DNA of 12,054 nucleotides from an uncultured Lachnospiraceae bacterium (GTDB lineage: Bacteria; Bacillota; Clostridia; Lachnospirales; Lachnospiraceae). The notes under the pieces were generated by a model. It was given only the letters and a program-made list of their open reading frames with translations, did not search any database and had not been told where the DNA came from. A program made the translations under genes and the position numbers. The DNA lies in NCBI GenBank assembly GCA_937901625.1, contig CALDIE010000251.1, positions 1 through 12,054 on the forward strand. The letters are read 5' to 3'. Positions within the stretch are counted from its first letter, which is position 1, and every line of letters starts with the position of its first letter. Of this stretch, positions 7,007-12,054 are shown piece after piece.

Positions 7007-7876
7007 TTAGGCATGAACCGTAATGGAATAAACGGATTCAAATATCTTACCCTCTTCAAGGCTGTTTCCCCATTCTCTCTCACTGATCTCTCCCTTAAAC
7101 CCCTCACGGTCGGTTCTTCCGTACCAGGGTTCTATGCAGATAAAGGGAGCATGCTTTCCGACCGGTGACCAGATACCTACTAAGGGTGAGTCAAAGGATA
7201 CGGTTATGATCTTATCTCCGGCAGCGTTTTCGATCGCCACACTGCTTACCTGACTGTCTTCAAAGACTAACGCGTCTTCGGAAAACAATTCATCCGTCAG
7301 ATTCAGATATCCGTCTTTTGCGGATACTTCTCTTACCTCATCCGTTGCAAGACCGTCTTTATTTAACATCCTTCTCTTTAACGCATCCGTATCCTTTCCT
7401 TCGATCAGGATGCGATCCTTTCCGATCTCGCAAAGAAATGCAGGATGTGCTCCAATGGAAAAGTATATCGTTTTATCATCCGTATTTTTAACTCTCCAGA
7501 TGACATTGACGGTTTCTTCCACCAACTCGTAGCCGATCTGTAAGACAAACGCAAAGGGATATTTTTTTAATGTCTCTTCGCTTTCCGTTAATTCAAATAA
7601 TACGCTTTCTTCTGTCTGATCAACGAGAATAAACTCCATATCTCTGGCAAAACCGTGCTGGCTGCCCATGTGCCAGGCTTCTTTGTTGTAGAAAGATGTC
7701 TCTTCACAATATTTTCCGACTACGGGAAACAGAACCGGAGACGTTCTGTTCCAGAAAGAAGGGTCCGCATTCCACATATATTCTTTCCCGTTCTGAACAT
7801 TTTTAACGGATCTGATTTCCGCACCGTGTGAGTCCACCGTGCAGGATATGAATTCATTACTGATCGTAATAACCAT
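7007..7876 (-). CDS. Aldose 1-epimerase family protein (LacX/GalM-like)
   Basis: Predicted sugar mutarotase-like protein of 289 residues, interconverting alpha and beta anomers of a hexose or phospho-sugar. It has the short LacX-type architecture of the beta-sandwich family: LFPVVG near 49-54, H74 and R78 in QHGFARD, H144 in IGAHPAF, and E249 in ICIEPWYGRTD, matching the substrate-binding histidines and the catalytic glutamate. No signal peptide or membrane segment, so cytoplasmic. AAAGGA lies about 8 nt before ATG 7876. It is the first gene of the epimerase-dus-esterase operon and is divergent from the uncharacterised gene at 8066. Physiological sugar unknown; several LacX-like proteins have no proven activity. 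The neighbouring esterase fits a role in sugar use, which is inference. Confidence 0.88.
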   Translation of the reverse strand: MVITISNEFISCTVDSHGAEIRSVKNVQNGKEYMWNADPSFWNRTSPVLFPVVGKYCEETSFYNKEAWHMGSQHGFARDMEFILVDQTEESVLFELTESEETLKKYPFAFVLQIGYELVEETVNVIWRVKNTDDKTIYFSIGAHPAFLCEIGKDRILIEGKDTDALKRRMLNKDGLATDEVREVSAKDGYLNLTDELFSEDALVFEDSQVSSVAIENAAGDKIITVSFDSPLVGIWSPVGKHAPFICIEPWYGRTDREGFKGEISEREWGNSLEEGKIFESVYSITVHA

Positions 7877-7908
7877 GATTTTTTTCCTTTCTGAGTTTGT
7901 AGCTATTC

Positions 7909-7952
7909 TATAGTGAACGGCAAAAGTATTTATACTTTTGTCGTTTGCTATA
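7909..7952 (+). repeat. 20-bp stem with 4-nt loop (inverted repeat) in divergent intergenic region
   Basis: Left arm 7909-7928 (begins TATAGTGAACGG, ends AAAAGTA), loop TTTA (7929-7932), right arm 7933-7952 (ends TTTGCTATA). As plus-strand RNA all 20 positions pair, 17 Watson-Crick and 3 G-U. As minus-strand RNA those three become A-C mismatches. It lies 32 bp before the epimerase start codon and about 110 bp before the gene at 8066. No T-tract follows. It could be an RNA leader structure, a dyad operator, or a tiny relic of a transposable element (the ends read TA...TA). Confidence 0.8.
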
Positions 7953-8005
7953 AAACTATCATTTCAAGGGAAGAATCGCAAGAAAGAATTGAGAAACGGT
8001 GGCGT

Positions 8006-8033
8006 TTGATTTATCATGTTTTCATTGTATGGT
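8006..8033 (+). promoter_or_regulatory. Tentative promoter for the uncharacterised gene at 8066
   Basis: TTGATT (8006-8011) and TATGGT (8028-8033) are 16 bp apart, giving a predicted start near 8040 and a short leader before the ATG at 8066. Matches are modest (4 of 6 each), and a promoter further upstream, including the hairpin in the transcript, is not excluded. Confidence 0.25.
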
Positions 8034-8065
8034 GCAATAAAAATATCTGTATAACAGGTGACTCT

Positions 8066-8839
8066 ATGAATAATCAAACATTCGATCAATATACTACGCG
8101 TCCTTCGGATCCCGAACTCTTTCGGATAGCCTGCGATCATGCTTTTAAACGGGTCTCCGGAACAAACGGTATCGGTACACTCTCGGAAAAAAGCGTGCAC
8201 GCGGTTTTAAAATATTATTATGTACCGGATGAAAACTGTCATGAGATACCGATTGACCGTTTTGTGGCAGATGTCTGCAAAGAGGGGGAAATATACGAGA
8301 TCCAGACAAGAAATTTTAATACTCTGCGTCCAAAACTGGCATGCTTTTTGGAAAATTATGAGGTAAGTGTCGTTTATCCCATCGATTTTCACAAAACGAT
8401 CCGCTGGATCGACCCTGTTACCGGAGAGATAAAGGAAAACCGAAAGTCTTCAAAAAAAGGACATCCATATGATGTCCTTTTGGAACTTTACCGCATCAAA
8501 CAGTTTTTGAACTATGACAATCTTCACATCATCTTATGCCTCATGGAAACAGAAGAGTACCGCCTGTTAGACGGCTACGATATCACGAAAAAGAAACACT
8601 CGACCAAAACCGACCGTATGCCCACAGAACTGGTACAGGAAATTCTGATCGATCAAAAAAAAGATTATCTGTGTTTTCTTCCGGATGACCTGCCGGATCC
8701 TTTTACCACAAAAGATATATCCAAAACCTCAAAACGTCCTCTTTCGCAGGCACAGATACTCTGTACTTTATTGCAGTATCTTGACCTGATCGAAAAGACC
8801 GGAACAAAAGATCGCTATAATTTATATCACATCCGATAA
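8066..8839 (+). CDS. Uncharacterised protein, possible PD-(D/E)xK-like nuclease core plus C-terminal winged helix
   Basis: Soluble protein of 257 residues with no characterised family that I can name with certainty; it resembles a conserved Clostridia family known only as hypothetical (possibly DUF8091). ATG 8066 is chosen because AGGTG lies 5 nt upstream; the frame extends back to a GTG at 7913, but that extension runs through the hairpin and lacks a Shine-Dalgarno. Residues 35-105 could form a restriction-endonuclease-like core: a helix GTLSEKSVHAVLKYYY with E41, a strand FVADVC with D69, then YEIQTRNF with E78-x-Q80, followed by a strand SVVYPI. This matches the E...D...ExQ spacing of PD-(D/E)xK enzymes with Gln in place of Lys. 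Residues about 211-257 (DPFTTKDISKTSKR... LDLIEKTG...YNLYHI) look like a winged helix. There is no signal peptide. It stands alone, with no methyltransferase or antitoxin partner in the window. Confidence 0.8.
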   Translation: MNNQTFDQYTTRPSDPELFRIACDHAFKRVSGTNGIGTLSEKSVHAVLKYYYVPDENCHEIPIDRFVADVCKEGEIYEIQTRNFNTLRPKLACFLENYEVSVVYPIDFHKTIRWIDPVTGEIKENRKSSKKGHPYDVLLELYRIKQFLNYDNLHIILCLMETEEYRLLDGYDITKKKHSTKTDRMPTELVQEILIDQKKDYLCFLPDDLPDPFTTKDISKTSKRPLSQAQILCTLLQYLDLIEKTGTKDRYNLYHIR

Positions 8840-8858
8840 TTTTTCTTAATATTCCGTT

Positions 8859-8887
8859 AAATATTGACAAGTTTTGTGTCAATATTT
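8859..8887. promoter_or_regulatory. Perfect 11-bp inverted repeat (first of two) between 8839 and 8980
   Basis: AAATATTGACA (8859-8869) and TGTCAATATTT (8877-8887) are exact complements around a 7-base spacer. It starts 20 bp after the stop codon of the gene at 8066. No T-tract follows and the stem is AT-rich, so it is a poor terminator and may be an operator. It contains TTGACA (8864-8869), but no -10 stands at the right distance. Confidence 0.55.
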
Positions 8888-8898
8888 TGGAAATTATC

Positions 8899-8935
8899 CA
8901 TTAGAAAAACAGGATGCCTATCTGTTTTTCTAATG
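8899..8935. promoter_or_regulatory. Perfect 14-bp inverted repeat (second of two) covering the -35 region of the DUF308 gene
   Basis: CATTAGAAAAACAG (8899-8912) and its exact complement (8922-8935) enclose a 9-base spacer. The right arm ends within the extended -10 element, so the dyad covers the -35 zone of the promoter. An operator is the best reading; a weak bidirectional terminator using the A5/T5 runs is the alternative. Confidence 0.6.
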
Positions 8936-8942
8936 ATATAAT
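8934..8942 (+). promoter_or_regulatory. Consensus extended -10 promoter of the DUF308 gene
   Basis: TGATATAAT is a full extended -10 (TG, one base, TATAAT). No clear -35 is seen 17 bp upstream, which is usual for extended -10 promoters. The predicted start near 8949 gives a leader of about 30 nt. GGGGG then lies 7 nt before ATG 8980. Confidence 0.6.
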
Positions 8943-8979
8943 TAATACTTAGAGTAGTAATATAAAAGGGGGTATCTTT

Positions 8980-9495
8980 ATGAATTTTGCTAAACTAAAC
9001 TCTTCTTCAAGAATGATCATCATACTGATCCTTGGTCTCATCCTTTTATTCAGACCGGAGTCGGCACTAAGCCTTTTGATCCGTGTTTCCGGAATCTGTA
9101 TTTTGTTTATCGGTATCATCGGCATCTTCAGTTTCTTTTTAAACAAAGAGAAAAATTCAACGTCAATTTCATCTCTGATATCTTCTGTCCTGTATTTTAT
9201 TATTTCCCTGATTTTTTTGATCAATCCTTCTTTTATATCCTCACTGTTCCCCATATTTATGGGAGTTGTGATCATCTTCAGCGGTATCCAGATGTTGATG
9301 AAATCCGTTCAGATCAAAAAGATCCTCGTAAACGACAGTCCGACAAGCATAGTTCTTTCCGTAATCACTATACTGCTCGGCATTTTTATCTCTTTCCATC
9401 CTACTTTTATCAATAATGTGATCTTACAGACCATCGGTCTGGTATTGATCTTTACAGCCGCTGTGGGACTGTGGATTTCTTCCAGAAGATATTGA
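8980..9495 (+). CDS. DUF308/HdeD-like six-helix membrane protein
   Basis: Small integral membrane protein of 171 residues. It has three copies of a helix-turn-helix hairpin unit, each with a short polar turn ending in proline: RPES (P26), NPSF (P83) and HPTF (P141), spaced 57-58 residues, each flanked by two hydrophobic helices, giving six membrane segments. This three-hairpin layout is that of the DUF308/HdeD family, whose E. coli member HdeD is linked to acid resistance; the biochemical role is unknown. The C-terminus ISSRRY is short and basic, probably cytoplasmic. The start has GGGGG 7 nt upstream. It is monocistronic, between an extended -10 promoter covered by an inverted repeat and a strong terminator, so its expression looks individually controlled. 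Confidence 0.82.
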   Translation: MNFAKLNSSSRMIIILILGLILLFRPESALSLLIRVSGICILFIGIIGIFSFFLNKEKNSTSISSLISSVLYFIISLIFLINPSFISSLFPIFMGVVIIFSGIQMLMKSVQIKKILVNDSPTSIVLSVITILLGIFISFHPTFINNVILQTIGLVLIFTAAVGLWISSRRY

Positions 9496-9548
9496 TATGT
9501 ATGTAAATTTTTCTTTCCAACCATCGAAACAAAACAATAAAACAGATC

Positions 9549-9592
9549 AAAAAAAGGGATATGCTCAAGTACGCATATCCCTTTAATTTTTT
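9549..9592. terminator. Bidirectional Rho-independent terminator between the DUF308 gene and gyrA
   Basis: A perfect 12-bp stem (AAAGGGATATGC at 9553-9564 with 9573-9584) has an 8-base loop. On the plus strand AATTTTTT follows; on the minus strand a run of seven T follows (9555-9549). It lies between two convergent genes and should end both transcripts. Confidence 0.93.
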
Positions 9593-9622
9593 ACAGGTAA
9601 CTTTTTGTCTCACCGGCAGATT

Positions 9623-12054
9623 TTATTCGTCGCCGTCGTCACCGTCATCCCCATCAGAGTCTTCTTCCTTAGGATAGATGATCTCCTTATCCTCATCATC
9701 CTCGAATATATCCATTTCGGATTCGATCATACTCTCGGCTTCTTCTTTCATCTTTTCATCTGCCTGTTCGATGTTATCATACTCCGTGACGCCGTCGCTT
9801 ATCTTTTCTCTGACCTTGGCGATCCGGGCAATCTTAACACCTTCATCAAGCGTACGTATCAGTTTAACACCGGAAGTAACACGCCCGTGTACGGAAATCT
9901 CACTCATACGGATCTGAATGATGATACCCGTATTGGTGATCATCATGATCTCATTTTCATCCGTAACTGCCTTTACTCCAACCACTTCACCTGTTTTATC
10001 AGTAATCTTATAGCACTTTACACCCTTACCGCCACGGTTTTGTACCTTAAATTCATCGAGCAGGGATCTCTTACCCATACCCTTTTCACCGACTATCAGA
10101 AGAGAATCTCCCTGGTGGTCTAACTGCATTCCGATGATCTCATCGTCATAATTTAAATTCATGCCGATGACACCCATGGAAGTACGGCCTGTTGCTCTTA
10201 CATCCGTTTCCTTGAAACGTATACACATACCGTATTTGGTGACTAAGAAAATATGCGTATCACGGTCGGTCTGCTTAACTTCGATGAGTTCATCATCCTC
10301 CTTAAGGTTGATGGCGGCCAATCCGTTCTTACGGATATTCGCAAATTCCATGATCTTAGTTTTCTTTACGATACCTTTTTTGGTGACCATAAAGAGATTT
10401 TTGTTTTCATCATAATCCTTGATCGGTATGATCGCGGATATTTTTTCTTCCGGTTGTAACTGAAGAAGGTTGATGATAGCCGTACCTCTGGCGTTTCTTC
10501 CGGCTTCCGGTATCTCGTAAGCCTTCAGGCGGTATGCCCTTCCCTTGGTAGTAAAGAACATGATGTAGTGGTGGGTCGTCGTCATCAGAAGATCTTCAAT
10601 AAAGTCATCCTCGATGGTCGTCATACCTTTTATTCCTTTACCGCCGCGATTTTGAGCCTTAAAGTTATCTACCGTCATACGTTTGATGTAACCGCGATTG
10701 GTTCTGGCCACTACGGTATTTTCCATCGGTACCATATCCTCTTCGGATATTTCGGAAAGTTCGTAGTTGATGGCTGTTCTTCTCTCGTCTCCGTATCTGG
10801 CGTAAATATCTTTTAATTCTTTTCTTATCACTCCAAGAAGTAATTTTTCATCAGCCAGGATTGCTTTCCACTCTCCTATCTTACGGATCAATTCGTCATG
10901 CTCATCACTTAACTTCTGTCTTTCCAGACCTGTAAGAGCTCTGAGCCTCATTTCAACGATGTTGGAAGCCTGGATCTCGGTCAATTTAAAGCGGTCTATC
11001 AATCTCTCTTTGGCTTCCGCCGTTGTCTGGCTGGAACGGATAATGGAGATCACCTCATCGATATGATCAAGAGCTATCAATAAACCCTGTATGATATGAT
11101 CTCTTTCTTCCGCTTTGTTTAAGTCATATCTGGTCCTTCTGGTAACAACCTCTTCCTGATGCTTTAAATACTCCGTAAGCATCTGCAACAGACTCATTAC
11201 TTTCGGTTCGTTATTGACCAAAGCAAGCATCGTCACACCGAAAGTATCCTGCAGTTGTGTATGTTTAAACAACTGATTTAAGATGATGTTCGGATTGACA
11301 TCCCTTCTCAGTTCGATCACAACACGCATACCTTCACGATTGGACTCATCCCTTATATCCGTAATACCATCGATCTTTTTGGTTTTTACAAGTTCCGCCA
11401 TCTTAAGGATCATATTGGCTTTGTTTACCAGATAGGGAAGTTCCGTAACGATAATACGGCTCTTGCCATTTTCCATTGTCTCAATATTGGTAACACCGCG
11501 GATCCTTATCTTTCCTCTTCCCGTGCGGTAGGCTTCTTCAATTCCCTTCTTTCCGAGGATTTGGGCACCGGTCGGAAAATCAGGTCCTTTTATGATACCC
11601 ATCACTTCTTCGATTTTGGTATCTCTGTTTTCTTCCACCCGGTTATCAATGATCTTAACGACCGCGTCAATGACTTCCCGAAGATTATGAGGAGGAATAT
11701 TGGTTGCCATACCTACGGCAATACCGGTCGTACCGTTTACGAGAAGGTTTGGATAACGACTCGGCAATACCGAGGGTTCTCTCTCCGTTTCATCAAAGTT
11801 GGGTACAAAATCAACGGTATCTTTGTTTAAATCAGCCAGCATCTCCATCGAGATTTTGGAAAGTCTGGCCTCCGTATATCGCATGGCTGCAGCTCCGTCA
11901 CCGTCCACGGATCCGAAGTTACCGTGTCCGTCTACGAGAGGATAACGCAGGTTCCAATCCTGTGCCATATTTACCAGGGCTCCATAGATGGAACTGTCTC
12001 CGTGAGGATGATACTTACCCATGGTATCACCGACGATACGCGCGCACTTACGGT
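9623..12054 (-). CDS. gyrA: DNA gyrase subunit A, N-terminus cut by window edge
   Basis: Breakage-reunion subunit of the type IIA topoisomerase that introduces negative supercoils, working as A2B2 with GyrB. The frame enters at 12054 and includes RKCARIVGDT before MGKYHPHGD, so about 73 residues are missing and 809 are present. Catalytic tyrosine is in AAAMRYTEARLSK (codon 11878-11876, equivalent to E. coli Y122). The GyrA box reads QNRGGKG (10634-10654) and identifies GyrA rather than ParC; a second QNRGGKG (10022-10042) lies in a later blade of the C-terminal DNA-wrapping propeller. The tail is strongly acidic (EDDEDKE, then EEDSDGDDGDDGDE), like the regulatory tail of some GyrAs. In the quinolone-determining region the serine equivalent to S83 is present, but the position of E. 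coli D87 is glycine (11981-11983). The gene ends at a bidirectional terminator. gyrB, usually upstream, would be outside the window. Confidence 0.97.
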   Translation of the reverse strand, partial: RKCARIVGDTMGKYHPHGDSSIYGALVNMAQDWNLRYPLVDGHGNFGSVDGDGAAAMRYTEARLSKISMEMLADLNKDTVDFVPNFDETEREPSVLPSRYPNLLVNGTTGIAVGMATNIPPHNLREVIDAVVKIIDNRVEENRDTKIEEVMGIIKGPDFPTGAQILGKKGIEEAYRTGRGKIRIRGVTNIETMENGKSRIIVTELPYLVNKANMILKMAELVKTKKIDGITDIRDESNREGMRVVIELRRDVNPNIILNQLFKHTQLQDTFGVTMLALVNNEPKVMSLLQMLTEYLKHQEEVVTRRTRYDLNKAEERDHIIQGLLIALDHIDEVISIIRSSQTTAEAKERLIDRFKLTEIQASNIVEMRLRALTGLERQKLSDEHDELIRKIGEWKAILADEKLLLGVIRKELKDIYARYGDERRTAINYELSEISEEDMVPMENTVVARTNRGYIKRMTVDNFKAQNRGGKGIKGMTTIEDDFIEDLLMTTTHHYIMFFTTKGRAYRLKAYEIPEAGRNARGTAIINLLQLQPEEKISAIIPIKDYDENKNLFMVTKKGIVKKTKIMEFANIRKNGLAAINLKEDDELIEVKQTDRDTHIFLVTKYGMCIRFKETDVRATGRTSMGVIGMNLNYDDEIIGMQLDHQGDSLLIVGEKGMGKRSLLDEFKVQNRGGKGVKCYKITDKTGEVVGVKAVTDENEIMMITNTGIIIQIRMSEISVHGRVTSGVKLIRTLDEGVKIARIAKVREKISDGVTEYDNIEQADEKMKEEAESMIESEMDIFEDDEDKEIIYPKEEDSDGDDGDDGDE

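Noticed and set aside
7909..7952. Rho-independent terminator
   Set aside because: No T-tract follows on either strand and neither neighbouring gene ends here, since both start away from it.
7913..8065. Possible N-terminal extension of the gene at 8066 from a GTG at 7913
   Set aside because: It would translate through the hairpin, has no Shine-Dalgarno, and the ATG at 8066 has AGGTG at good spacing.
8864..8869. TTGACA as the -35 of the DUF308 gene
   Set aside because: No -10 sequence lies 16-18 bp downstream, and the consensus extended -10 at 8934-8942 is too far away to use it.
9605..10123. 172-codon plus-strand open frame opposite gyrA
   Set aside because: Antisense to a clear gyrA frame, starting beyond the terminator, with no recognisable domain or ribosome binding site; a shadow of gyrA codon use.

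Overview
The window looks like a chromosomal segment of an anaerobic Firmicute, most likely a Lachnospiraceae-type Clostridium relative. The support is moderate GC, strong GGAGG-type ribosome binding sites, a secreted CAP-domain protein with FDAxYY...NPDV repeats, and a GyrA whose sequence around the catalytic tyrosine resembles that clade. This placement is inferred from protein character, not from a database search. No insertion sequence, phage gene, CRISPR array, rRNA or tRNA was seen.

Left part (1-2398). A CPA2-type cation/proton antiporter on the minus strand runs off the left edge. Upstream of it is a secreted CAP protein, also minus, with its own strong terminator; that terminator's T-tract touches the antiporter promoter. 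The 247-bp divergent region between the CAP gene and the next plus-strand gene holds a 17-bp palindrome, a series of T5 tracts phased at 10 bp (probably bent DNA), a candidate promoter and a short hairpin.

Middle part (2399-7876). A plus-strand response regulator has receiver, degenerate GGDEF and intact EAL domains, and is a predicted c-di-GMP phosphodiesterase. It converges, with an 8-bp gap, on a minus-strand operon read in the order aldose-1-epimerase-like protein, tRNA-dihydrouridine synthase, sialate O-acetylesterase-like (SGNH) enzyme. The first and third genes suggest intracellular handling of acylated sugars; the dihydrouridine synthase appears to be a housekeeping passenger.

Right part (7877-12054). 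A near-perfect 20-bp stem with a 4-nt loop lies in the divergent region before an uncharacterised protein that may combine a PD-(D/E)xK-like nuclease core with a C-terminal winged helix. Next come two tandem perfect inverted repeats, the second abutting a consensus extended -10 promoter, and a six-helix DUF308/HdeD-like membrane protein. A strong bidirectional terminator separates this from gyrA, which reads leftward and lacks its N-terminus at the right edge.

Most of the window is ordinary. The parts most worth a second look are the uncharacterised possible nuclease/winged-helix gene with the hairpin before it and the paired inverted repeats after it, and the curved divergent promoter region at 2181-2357.
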